Shown here one piece after another: positions 6,023 to 13,635 of a stretch of DNA of 28,514 bases. Every line of letters begins with the position of its first letter. Positions within the stretch are counted from its first letter, which is position 1. This stretch comes from an uncultured Corynebacterium sp. (GTDB lineage Bacteria; Actinomycetota; Actinomycetes; Mycobacteriales; Mycobacteriaceae). The stretch covers positions 1 through 28,514 of the forward strand of contig NZ_CAMXWS010000023.1 in assembly GCF_947253065.1 (NCBI RefSeq). Reading direction: 5' to 3'. The notes under the pieces were generated by a model. The model ran no database searches, was not told the origin of the DNA, and was given only the letters and a program-made list of their open reading frames with translations. Position numbers and translations under genes: made by a program.

Positions 6023-8631
6023 AACCAGGTCGCCGGGCGCACCTTATTCGCGGTGTCCACCAGCGCATAGCGGTGGCGGGCGAAGGGTGCGCGGCGGGCC
6101 TGTTCACGCAGGGTGATTGCTAGGCCACGGCGGAGATCCTTGATGGTGAATTCGTATTCAAACAGGTGATTTCGCCCCGTTGCGGCTGATGCGCCGGAAT
6201 CACGCAGGAATGTCAACGCCGCACGTAAAACGGCCACTTTGATCTGCAGCAGGCGTGGCTCGTTGGTGGGGATTTCTTCCAGGCGGCGGGCGGCACGCCG
6301 GATGCGGGACTCGGTCAGTTTGTCGCTGACCAGGTACAAGATCGTGGTCAGTTTTGCCATGCGCTGGTGGCGCGATTGCTGGGGGACCTTGTCCAGTGCG
6401 GCGACGGCCATTTCCACCTCACCCTCGTACATCAACTGTCGAGCCAGACCGAAAGCGGAAGAGACCGTGGTCGGGTTCGCGGCCCACACCAGGGCATAAA
6501 GCCGCATGGTATTCAATCGCAGCGTGGCCGGATGAGTGGTCACGTGCGACCAGTGTGGGGAGACAACACCGGCTTTTTCCTGGGTGGTGAAATAGGAATT
6601 AGGCAGCTCACCCAGATCGGTGCGGATGGAGCTGAGGTGGCGGGCGAGTTTGTCGTCGATAAGCTGTTGCTGCTGTAGCCCGGTTTCTTGGAGGAGGAGC
6701 TCGTCCACGGCGGCGAGCGCGAGTTTGGGGGCGGCCTCGCCGGGGACGATGTCGAGGACGATCGAGAAATTCTTCTGCGCAGCCTCGAAATCGCCGTGGA
6801 TGAGCTCGGTCAGCGCGAGGTACCAGTGGTAGCGCCAATTATTGCGCAGCGGCCCATCCAGCTGAGCGAGCCACTGCTGTGCTTGTGTGGTCAATCCCAG
6901 GTCAAGCATGGTGCGCGCCACCGCGAAGGGGATCTCCGCGGAATCGGCGTACTCGGTGGTCTGCAGCGCTTGGCGGAGAGTTTCCAAAGTCTCCTGTGGC
7001 TCCGCGTATGAGGTACCGGAGAGCATGCCGGCGCCGACATCCGTGCGGTCGATGAGGGGAGTGGGAAGGCTTGAGACCACTTCGGTGGGGGTGATCTCGA
7101 CGGTGCGGTCGATGCCGTCGATAAGTTGATCCGTGCGGAAGACTAGGTGCTTTGTGCCGAACGTCTTACGCTGCGGGGAGAACAACGAATGCTGCGCCGG
7201 ATGGTCGATGCCATCGCGTAATGCGATCACTTCGCGCAACACCCCAAGCAGCTGGACCTCGAGTTCTTCGACGCTGCGGAAACGCTGCTCCGGATCCGGG
7301 TGACAGCAGCGCGCGAGCAGACGGTAGAAGGAAATGTAGCGGCGCAATGTCGGCGACTCACTCGGGGTGGGCAGCTCGTGGAGGAACACGCCGTCCTTCT
7401 TCGGAAGATCCAACGTGAGTGCTGCGAGCGTGCGGCCAATGGTGTAGATATCGCTGGCGATCGACGGGCCCTGGCTTGCGACCTCTGGTGCCTGGTAGCC
7501 CTTCGTGCCATAAATGAATCCGTAGGCGCCGATGCCGCTTACCGCGCCCAGGTCAATCAGCTTGATCTGGTCCTCGGAGACAATGATGTTGTCCGGCTTT
7601 AAGTCGTTGTACACCACGCCACGGCTATGCAGGTACCCCAGCGCGGGAAGCACCTCGAGGATGAACGCGATCGCCTCATCAATAGGCAACAGGTGCGTGG
7701 GTTGCTCATTGCGCCTTTCGCGTAACGACGGCCCACCCACGAACTCCATCACAATGAAGCCCTCGTCAACCCTGGGGTCGTCGATGAAGTTGAAAATCTT
7801 CACAATGCCCGGGTGCGTAATATCCGCCAGGAATTCACGCTCCGCCGCCGCAGCTGCTGCCTCGTCCGCGCTCTTTTCTGCCTGCATGCCTTTGAGGACC
7901 ACCACGCGGCCTGCCACATAGTGGTCCTGCGCCAGGTAGATCCAGCCCATACCGCCGTGGGCGATCACACCTTGGATCTCATACTGGCCGGCGACAATAT
8001 CGCCCTTGTGCAGCTGCGGTGCGGGGATCTTCTTATTCACGATCGCATTCGTGGGGTCCTTGATCGCATCCTTCGGATCAACCGGATCCACCCACGGCAG
8101 CTCCACCATGCCGTCCGCCACGCTGCGTGTGGCACGCTTTGCACCGCGCAATTCACGGAACGTGTCCAGCGCCTGCTTGCGTGCCCGCTCACTCGTACTC
8201 GCCTGCGCACGCGCGAGCGCTTCCTGCTGCGCCTTGGCCAGCGCTTCCTTCTCCGCATTCGCCGCCTGCGCACGCTGCACCTGGCCCGCGCGCAGAGCAC
8301 CTAAGTCCTTGAGCAGCCCCGCATACTCGCCGTCACTGCCATGAATATCGGGCACATGGGTGCTGTCGGTGGACTCTTCATCATCATCGTCCGCGAAGGG
8401 ATCGAAGGCGACAGCGGCGGTGGCTTCGGGCTCGTCTTCATCGTCCGCGAAGGGATCGAAAGCCACGGCCGCGGTGGCTTGAGGCTCCTCGGTTTCGACC
8501 TCTTCTTTTTCCTCCGGGCGGACGTGCTCGGTCACCTGGTCGATATCACCGTGGTCGTACCAGGACAGCCAATCATCATCATCGCTGGCTGGGCTCTCAT
8601 GCTGCTCAGGTGTAGTTGGGCGGTCGGTCAC
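6019..8631 (-). CDS. pknG: Serine/threonine protein kinase PknG
   Basis: A soluble 870-residue kinase that in this order phosphorylates the FHA protein OdhI/GarA and so relieves inhibition of 2-oxoglutarate dehydrogenase. The start is GTG at 8631 with AAGGAG 7 bases upstream; it overlaps the glnH stop (GTGA). The acidic N-terminus holds two 18-residue copies of ATAAVAFDPFADD (residues 52-87), each with a Thr suited to FHA docking. A long Ala-rich helix follows (about 115-165). The kinase domain begins near 216: GVIAHGGMGW glycine loop, Lys247 in VVLKG, YNDLKPDN catalytic loop and DLG in place of DFG, all usual for PknG. The C-terminal half is the TPR-type domain, ending in KVRPATWF. The CxxC rubredoxin motifs of mycobacterial PknG are absent. 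Confidence 0.95.
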   Translation of the reverse strand: MTDRPTTPEQHESPASDDDDWLSWYDHGDIDQVTEHVRPEEKEEVETEEPQATAAVAFDPFADDEDEPEATAAVAFDPFADDDDEESTDSTHVPDIHGSDGEYAGLLKDLGALRAGQVQRAQAANAEKEALAKAQQEALARAQASTSERARKQALDTFRELRGAKRATRSVADGMVELPWVDPVDPKDAIKDPTNAIVNKKIPAPQLHKGDIVAGQYEIQGVIAHGGMGWIYLAQDHYVAGRVVVLKGMQAEKSADEAAAAAAEREFLADITHPGIVKIFNFIDDPRVDEGFIVMEFVGGPSLRERRNEQPTHLLPIDEAIAFILEVLPALGYLHSRGVVYNDLKPDNIIVSEDQIKLIDLGAVSGIGAYGFIYGTKGYQAPEVASQGPSIASDIYTIGRTLAALTLDLPKKDGVFLHELPTPSESPTLRRYISFYRLLARCCHPDPEQRFRSVEELEVQLLGVLREVIALRDGIDHPAQHSLFSPQRKTFGTKHLVFRTDQLIDGIDRTVEITPTEVVSSLPTPLIDRTDVGAGMLSGTSYAEPQETLETLRQALQTTEYADSAEIPFAVARTMLDLGLTTQAQQWLAQLDGPLRNNWRYHWYLALTELIHGDFEAAQKNFSIVLDIVPGEAAPKLALAAVDELLLQETGLQQQQLIDDKLARHLSSIRTDLGELPNSYFTTQEKAGVVSPHWSHVTTHPATLRLNTMRLYALVWAANPTTVSSAFGLARQLMYEGEVEMAVAALDKVPQQSRHQRMAKLTTILYLVSDKLTESRIRRAARRLEEIPTNEPRLLQIKVAVLRAALTFLRDSGASAATGRNHLFEYEFTIKDLRRGLAITLREQARRAPFARHRYALVDTANKVRPATWF
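8371..8478 (-). repeat. Two tandem 54-bp units inside pknG
   Basis: Units 8425-8478 and 8371-8424 encode residues 52-69 and 70-87 of PknG, both beginning ATAAVAFDPFADD. The first 13 residues of the two units are identical while the DNA has several silent differences, which suggests selection to keep the peptide rather than a very recent duplication. Confidence 0.9.
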
Positions 8632-9650
8632 GGCTGGTCTCCTTCCGCGGGTGTCTCCTCGGGACGGTACTTCGGGGCGGGGGCGGAGCGGTCAGCAATG
8701 TGCGGGCTCAGCCACTGGTTAAACATCCGGTTCCAGGTGCCATCACGACGGATCCGCTCAAGCGTCTCATTGACCTGGCGGGTCAACCCGTCCTGTCCCT
8801 TCGGGATTCCCACCGAATACTGCTGGTTCGCTACCGCATCACCAGTCACCTGAGTCAATGGGTCTTGGGCGGCGGCACCGGCGAGGATCGTTTCGTCGCC
8901 AAGCAGTGCTCCCGTTTGGAATTGCTGCAGCGCCATGAGACAGTCCGTCCATGTGCGCGTGCGCAGGATCTCCTGGTCGGGGAAAGTGCGTCGCGCCATG
9001 TCCACCACATTCGAGCCGTCGGCGACACAGATGCGCTCATCCGTGATGTCACTGGCCGAGGTAATGCCGGATGACGTGGGCACAAGCATGCGCACGCTCG
9101 AATCCAGGTATGGGGCGGAAAAGTCGATCAGGTCCAGACGCTTCTGCGTGATCGACATCGTGCGCACCACAATATCCACGTGGTCGGACACGAGTGCCTC
9201 CGTGCGCATCGTCGAATCAATGAAGCGGAAATCCACCTTGTCCGGGTCCCCGAAAATATCGCGGGCGATCTCCCGGGCCAGGTCCACCTCAAAGCCCTTC
9301 AGCTCACCGGTGGCGTTATCGCGGAAACTGAGCAGGTACTGCGACTGGTCCACACCCACGATGATGCGGCCACGCTTCACGATCTCCGGGATCCGCTCCT
9401 CCGGCTTTTTATCGTCTGGACGGAGTGATCCAGGCCAGTCAACATCGGCGCTGGCCTCACCTGGGGTCTCACCCGGCTGGTCCAAGTGCGCGCCGGGCGG
9501 GAAAAGCTCATTGTGGCTTAACCGTTCGCCTTTCAGTTCCGGTGTCGGTGCTGGGGGAGGGGCACACGCCGAAAGCAGGACGCCGGTGCAGGCAGTGAGG
9601 GCGAGGAGCGTGCGGTATGGATAAGCGTGTTTCTTAAAAATGCGCGACAT
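8628..9650 (-). CDS. glnH: GlnH-type solute-binding lipoprotein
   Basis: A 340-residue extracytoplasmic binding protein (SBP_bac_3 family) for Asp/Glu-type amino acids. In actinobacteria GlnH passes the signal through membrane protein GlnX to PknG rather than serving an importer, and no permease is present here. The N-terminus has basic residues, a hydrophobic stretch and lipobox LSAC with Cys29 as the lipidation site, followed by a Pro-rich linker. The binding domain starts near IVKRGRIIVGVDQSQYLLSF and includes GFEVDLAREIA and MRTEALVSDHVDIVVRTMSI. ATG 9650 is chosen because it gives a proper lipoprotein signal and overlaps the glnX stop by one base (TGATG); an upstream GTG/ATG in frame would spoil the signal peptide. 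The stop overlaps the pknG start. Confidence 0.92.
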   Translation of the reverse strand: MSRIFKKHAYPYRTLLALTACTGVLLSACAPPPAPTPELKGERLSHNELFPPGAHLDQPGETPGEASADVDWPGSLRPDDKKPEERIPEIVKRGRIIVGVDQSQYLLSFRDNATGELKGFEVDLAREIARDIFGDPDKVDFRFIDSTMRTEALVSDHVDIVVRTMSITQKRLDLIDFSAPYLDSSVRMLVPTSSGITSASDITDERICVADGSNVVDMARRTFPDQEILRTRTWTDCLMALQQFQTGALLGDETILAGAAAQDPLTQVTGDAVANQQYSVGIPKGQDGLTRQVNETLERIRRDGTWNRMFNQWLSPHIADRSAPAPKYRPEETPAEGDQP

Positions 9651-11146
9651 CACAAGTACTCCTGAACTCGCGGACGAGCGCCCACCCACACCATGATGAT
9701 CGCGCCCAGCATGAGAATCATGATGCCCTCCGAGACATGGCGCGTGGTGCCCAAGGCGTCACTGATGTGGTCGCGGAGCTGGAAGCGCGACGTGGAGATC
9801 AGATCTGCCAACGTCTCATCCAGCACCGAGAAAGCCGTGCGGGAGGTCTGCTCGTCGCCGTCCGCGGCGAGACTGACCGCCTTGTCATAATCGCCGGACT
9901 GCAGCGCTTCCATCATCTCCGCGTGCGCGGTGCTCCAATTCGACAGTGCATTGCGCGCAGCCGTGACTGCATCCAGATTCGAATCCGTCGCGATCGCATC
10001 CAGCGCCGTAGAAACTTCCGCCACCGTGTCATTCATCGACGCCTTGCGGTTCTGCGCATTACGCGTGAGCAGCGTGACCGTCTCCGCCGTGCGCATCTCC
10101 TGGGCCGCGGTACGGGCGACAGTCAACTGCTCATACGGGCGTGCCGTACTCGCGAAATCGTGCTGCGAGATATTCCACGCCGCCATATTTGATGCGCCCA
10201 ACCAAATGATCGTGACCAACGACAAAGCCGTAGCCACCAAGAAGCCCTTGTTCAGGCGGCGGCGGAACATGAGCCACAGCACCCACTGCGCGATGGCCAA
10301 TGCGATCAACGCGGCCAGCAAGCCCGACAGTGGCACCAGCTGCGCGCCGGTGAGACGCTCCATCTCGTGCTCCACCTGGTCACGCGTGATGTCCAGAATC
10401 ACCTGCGCCTTAACCAGCATCTTCGAGTGCATCAGCGTGCTCGCCTGCGACATATACGCCACACCCAGTGGGTTGCCCACGCGCTGATTCGCCTGCGCAC
10501 GCTCCATCAGGCCGGTGTACTGCGGCATCAGTCTTTGGATATCGCGCACCAGATCTTGCACGCGCTCGGTGTCCTCCGCGCGTGTTTGCACACTGCCACG
10601 CAGCACCTCATCGGCCGCGACCACCGCTGCATCAATGGCCTCCTGGTATCCCAGGTGCGATTCCGCGGTTTGCAGGCCCGGCTGAATGAACGATGTCGTG
10701 GCCAACGTGTCCGCCTGACTCATGCTCGTGTACAGCGTGTGCGCCGAATCGCTCATCGGCTCGGTGGCATTCAACAGCGTCTGCAATTCCGACTCACGGC
10801 TCGCGGCCGCCTGGGATGCCGAAGACGCGCCGGCGAACATCAGCAGGGTCAGCACCACCAGCATGAGCAAAAGCTTGCCCACGGTCGACGTGATGAACCC
10901 CCAGGCTTCGCCCACCCAACGGCCGGTGCCACCCATGTACTCAGCCAACCGGGTGCGCAGACCACGCAAGCCCTTCTGTGGTGGGGTTTCCTCCAACAGG
11001 TCCAGCCACGCATCCTCATGCTCAACGAGCTCTTCCGGACGGGCCTTTGACTTCCGCGGAGTGAAGCGGGGCAATTTCGCGCGGACACGCGCAGGTTCAG
11101 TGGCAGTCGCTCCTGCCGCCTTGTCCCGTGACTGTCCCCGCGCCAT
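9650..11146 (-). CDS. glnX: GlnX-like membrane signalling protein
   Basis: A 498-residue membrane protein with a basic cytoplasmic N-terminus and four likely membrane spans: LLLMLVVLTLLMFAGA, LSGLLAALIALAIAQWVLWLMF, FLVATALSLVTIIWLGA and, near the C-terminus, IMILMLGAIIMVWVGA. The long stretches between spans 1-2 and 3-4 are helical and probably extracytoplasmic, like chemoreceptor-type sensor domains, where lipoprotein GlnH could dock. It is first in the glnX-glnH-pknG operon and matches the remembered role of linking GlnH to PknG. ATG 11146 is preferred over GTG 11167 because a -10 box (TATTCT) lies 6 bases upstream, predicting a leaderless transcript. Confidence 0.85.
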   Translation of the reverse strand: MARGQSRDKAAGATATEPARVRAKLPRFTPRKSKARPEELVEHEDAWLDLLEETPPQKGLRGLRTRLAEYMGGTGRWVGEAWGFITSTVGKLLLMLVVLTLLMFAGASSASQAAASRESELQTLLNATEPMSDSAHTLYTSMSQADTLATTSFIQPGLQTAESHLGYQEAIDAAVVAADEVLRGSVQTRAEDTERVQDLVRDIQRLMPQYTGLMERAQANQRVGNPLGVAYMSQASTLMHSKMLVKAQVILDITRDQVEHEMERLTGAQLVPLSGLLAALIALAIAQWVLWLMFRRRLNKGFLVATALSLVTIIWLGASNMAAWNISQHDFASTARPYEQLTVARTAAQEMRTAETVTLLTRNAQNRKASMNDTVAEVSTALDAIATDSNLDAVTAARNALSNWSTAHAEMMEALQSGDYDKAVSLAADGDEQTSRTAFSVLDETLADLISTSRFQLRDHISDALGTTRHVSEGIMILMLGAIIMVWVGARPRVQEYL

Positions 11147-11152
11147 TGCCCC

Positions 11153-11191
11153 AGAATAGCGCACCACAGTGGTTCACCCAGCCGTTAGACT
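11153..11191. promoter_or_regulatory. Divergent leaderless promoters of glnX and mutT
   Basis: On the minus strand TATTCT (11158-11153) ends 6 bases before the glnX ATG. On the plus strand TAGACT (11186-11191) ends 7 bases before the mutT ATG at 11199. Transcription normally begins 6-7 bases after the -10 box, so both mRNAs should begin at or next to their start codon. Neither gene has a convincing ribosome-binding site, which fits. No -35 is conserved. Confidence 0.6.
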
Positions 11192-11198
11192 GGTCCGC

Positions 11199-11663
11199 AT
11201 GGAAGGTGACGGCAACGGGTGGGTCGACGGCCCCGGCGGCAAGCGCGTGTGGGGCAAATACGGTGCGGCAGGACTATTCCTCCGCGCCGGGGACACGGTG
11301 CTGCTTCAGCACCGTGCGCACTGGGTCGCAGACGGCGGGACCTGGGCACTTCCCGGCGGTGCGCGTGATTCGCACGAGACTGCTGAGCAGGCAGCGCTGC
11401 GCGAAACGGTGGAGGAATGCGGGATTGACACCTCTCTCGTTGAGGTGGAACAAGCCATCGTCACCGCTGGCGAGGAGCCTGGCTGGACCTACACCACCGT
11501 CATGGCCCACACCACGACTGGTGAGCCGATTGAGCTTGAGCCCAACGCAGAATCTATGGAGCTTGTTTGGGTTCCGCTGGACAAGATCAGGGAGTATGAG
11601 CTGCACCGGGGGTTTGAGTCGTCGTTAAGCGTGCTTTTGTGGCACGCTGAATCGCATGATTGA
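11199..11663 (+). CDS. Nudix hydrolase (MutT-like)
   Basis: A 154-residue cytoplasmic Nudix enzyme. The Nudix box GX5EX7REUXEEXGU is at residues 54-76 (GARDSHETAEQAALRETVEE then CGI) with all metal-binding glutamates present. Family members hydrolyse nucleoside diphosphate derivatives such as oxidised dNTPs; the exact substrate cannot be read from the sequence. In M. tuberculosis the gene at this place is called mutT3. The start at 11199 is favoured over the GTG at 11169 because the -10 box at 11186-11191 overlaps the longer frame and predicts a leaderless start. The 3' end overlaps the ABC ATPase gene by 8 bases, so the three rightward genes form one operon. Confidence 0.9.
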   Translation: MEGDGNGWVDGPGGKRVWGKYGAAGLFLRAGDTVLLQHRAHWVADGGTWALPGGARDSHETAEQAALRETVEECGIDTSLVEVEQAIVTAGEEPGWTYTTVMAHTTTGEPIELEPNAESMELVWVPLDKIREYELHRGFESSLSVLLWHAESHD

Positions 11664-12633
11664 CGTACAAAACCTGACCAAACAATATGGGCAGGTCCGC
11701 GCCGTGGACGACCTGACTTTCCAGGTCGAGCCCGGCGTGGTCACCGGCTTCCTCGGGCCAAACGGCGCAGGCAAATCCACGACGATGCGCATGATCCTCG
11801 GCCTGGACACGCCCACAGCGGGCACCGCGCTTATCGACGGAGCACCCTACCGCTCCCTTGCCAACCCCCTGACCAAGGTCGGTGCGCTGCTGGACGCCAA
11901 GGCGATCCACCCGAACCGCTCCGCCCGAAATGCGCTGCTGTGGCAGGCACAGGCCTCGGGCATCCCGGCCTCGCGCGTTGATGAGGTGCTGGACTTGGTT
12001 GGCCTGACCTCTGTGGCCGATAAGAAGGCCGGTGGCTTCTCGCTTGGCATGGGCCAGCGCCTCGGCATTGCTGCTGCAATGCTCGGCGACCCTGAGTACC
12101 TGATTCTTGACGAGCCCGTCAACGGCCTCGACCCCGAGGGGATCCGCTGGGTCCGCGAACTACTGCGTCGTTTTGCCGCTGAAGGTCGCACCGTGCTTGT
12201 GTCCTCGCACCTGCTTGCTGAGATGGCGCAGACCGCTGACCGCCTGGTGGTGATTGGCAAGGGTCGCCTCGTTGCCTCCGGTTCGGTGCACGACTTCATC
12301 AAGGAAAACTCCGCCGTGACCACCATCGTGCGTACCCCGCACCTGGAGGAGTTCTCCTCCACTCTGGGCACCGAGGGCATCGGGTTCACTCAGTCCGTCG
12401 ACCTCGATGGCCGTCCTGTCCTTGAGATTCCTGGTCAGGTTTGCGAAGACATCGGCGCCTTGGCGTTTTCTGCAGGCGTCATGCTCACCGAGCTTTCCGA
12501 GCGCCGCGCCTCCCTCGAAGACGCCTACATCCGCCGCACCGAGAGCGCTGTCGAGTACCAGACCGGGATGCCTGCGGAGCCCGCTGCTGGTCCTGCCGCC
12601 TTCGATTCCATGACGGGAGATCACCATGCTTAA
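11656..12633 (+). CDS. ABC transporter ATP-binding protein (ABC-2 type exporter)
   Basis: A 325-residue ATPase. Walker A GPNGAGKST is at residues 34-42; the signature is SLGMGQRLG instead of the usual LSGGQ, common in this DrrA/NatA/BcrA-like group; Walker B with D-loop is YLILDEPVNGLDP; the switch His is in VLVSSHLL. After about residue 215 there is a C-terminal accessory domain as in multidrug or bacitracin-type exporters. It starts within the end of the Nudix gene (8-base overlap) with no obvious ribosome-binding site of its own, implying translational coupling, and it overlaps the permease gene by 8 bases. Substrate unknown; antibiotic or lipid export are both possible. Confidence 0.9.
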   Translation: MIDVQNLTKQYGQVRAVDDLTFQVEPGVVTGFLGPNGAGKSTTMRMILGLDTPTAGTALIDGAPYRSLANPLTKVGALLDAKAIHPNRSARNALLWQAQASGIPASRVDEVLDLVGLTSVADKKAGGFSLGMGQRLGIAAAMLGDPEYLILDEPVNGLDPEGIRWVRELLRRFAAEGRTVLVSSHLLAEMAQTADRLVVIGKGRLVASGSVHDFIKENSAVTTIVRTPHLEEFSSTLGTEGIGFTQSVDLDGRPVLEIPGQVCEDIGALAFSAGVMLTELSERRASLEDAYIRRTESAVEYQTGMPAEPAAGPAAFDSMTGDHHA

Positions 12634-13372
12634 TACAATGCTTTCCGAATGGACGAAACTCCGCACCACCGCCTCGTTCTGGTGGACCTCCGGCCTAATC
12701 CTGGCCATCTCGCTTGGCTCCACGATCCTGATGGCAGCACTGGACAACCCCGAGATTCCCACGTACGGCGGCGCCATGGCCGTTGCCGGCTTCAACTCCC
12801 TGGGCCTGATGATCCTGATCATCCAGGCCATCATGGTGGTCACCACCGAATACCGGTTCAAAGTGAATTCCACCAGCTTCACCCTCACCCCGCGTCGGTG
12901 GCAGGTGGCACTGTCGAAGTTGTTGGTCTACGGCCTTTTTGCCGCGATTTTCTCGTTTGTGACCATTCTGCTGTGCTTCATCATCGGTGACCTGATCGCA
13001 GCTAACCCGATCGAGTGGACCGACAATGTCTTTGTCTCCCGCTCCCTCTGGGCGATCCCCCTGAGCGCGTTTGTCGCCGTGGTTCTCGCCCAAGGTCTGG
13101 GTTGGATCGTGCGCAGCACCGCCGGTGCGCTGGCCCTTTACCTCGGTTGGCAGTTGGTCCTCGAGCCCATGCTCGCTTTCATTCCGCGCGTCGGGTCCAA
13201 GATCCAGACCTACGCGCCGTTTACCAACCTGACCTTCTTCATGCAGAACTTCCAGAACCCGGGCATTAACGGCCAGCCCCTCGAACTATGGGCCTCCTTC
13301 GGCCTGTTTGCCGTGTGGGCAGTGGTTCTTTACGGCATCGGTCTGCTCCTCCTGGAGCACCGCGACGCCTAG
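12626..13372 (+). CDS. ABC-2 type permease subunit
   Basis: A 248-residue membrane protein with about six predicted spans, among them FWWTSGLILAISLGSTILMAAL, GLMILIIQAIMVVTTEYRF, LVYGLFAAIFSFVTILLCFIIGDLI (first 20 shown only in part), LWAIPLSAFVAVVLAQGLGW and a C-terminal LFAVWAVVLYGIGLLLL followed by EHRDA. It should pair as a dimer with the upstream ATPase. ATG 12626 follows GGGAG at about 6 bases and lies inside the end of the ATPase gene. The stop codon sits in a perfect 14-bp palindrome (13364-13377). A terminator follows. The operon also holds the Nudix gene, but no functional link is evident. Confidence 0.88.
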   Translation: MLNTMLSEWTKLRTTASFWWTSGLILAISLGSTILMAALDNPEIPTYGGAMAVAGFNSLGLMILIIQAIMVVTTEYRFKVNSTSFTLTPRRWQVALSKLLVYGLFAAIFSFVTILLCFIIGDLIAANPIEWTDNVFVSRSLWAIPLSAFVAVVLAQGLGWIVRSTAGALALYLGWQLVLEPMLAFIPRVGSKIQTYAPFTNLTFFMQNFQNPGINGQPLELWASFGLFAVWAVVLYGIGLLLLEHRDA

Positions 13373-13398
13373 GCGTCAACCCGTAAGAAACGGCTTCA

Positions 13399-13431
13399 CC
13401 TGCGGACGGGATTTTCCCGCCGCAGGTTTTC
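13399..13431 (+). terminator. Terminator of the ABC transporter operon
   Basis: CCTGCGGACGGGA and its near-complement CCCGCCGCAGG form an 11-bp stem with one bulge around a short T-rich loop (13399-13426), followed by TTTTCTCTCT. It works only in the rightward direction; the minus side has no T-tract. Confidence 0.85.
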
Positions 13432-13635
13432 TCTCTCCCGACCGCTTCCTCCTACCTTCCGCCGCGGATCGGCGCGCTTTCAGAGATCGCTGGTGAACGA
13501 TTTAACAGTGTGGGCAGTGCCAAACTTTGAAGGAAACGTCGCTACCTGCGCTTATGCGGGACGGCGCATGTGGGCGATGTCGAATCGTTCACACGCTGGT
13601 CCGCGCCGCGACGCCTAAGCATCAGACAGCGCCAG
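13432..13635. other. Spacer between ABC operon and cls, no gene seen
   Basis: No open frame with a recognisable product. It holds a 10-bp inverted repeat (GTGAACGATT at 13493-13502 and AATCGTTCAC at 13583-13592) and, at 13606-13624, a near copy (17 of 19) of the bases around the permease stop codon at 13360-13378. No terminator for the convergent cls operon was found. Confidence 0.5.
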
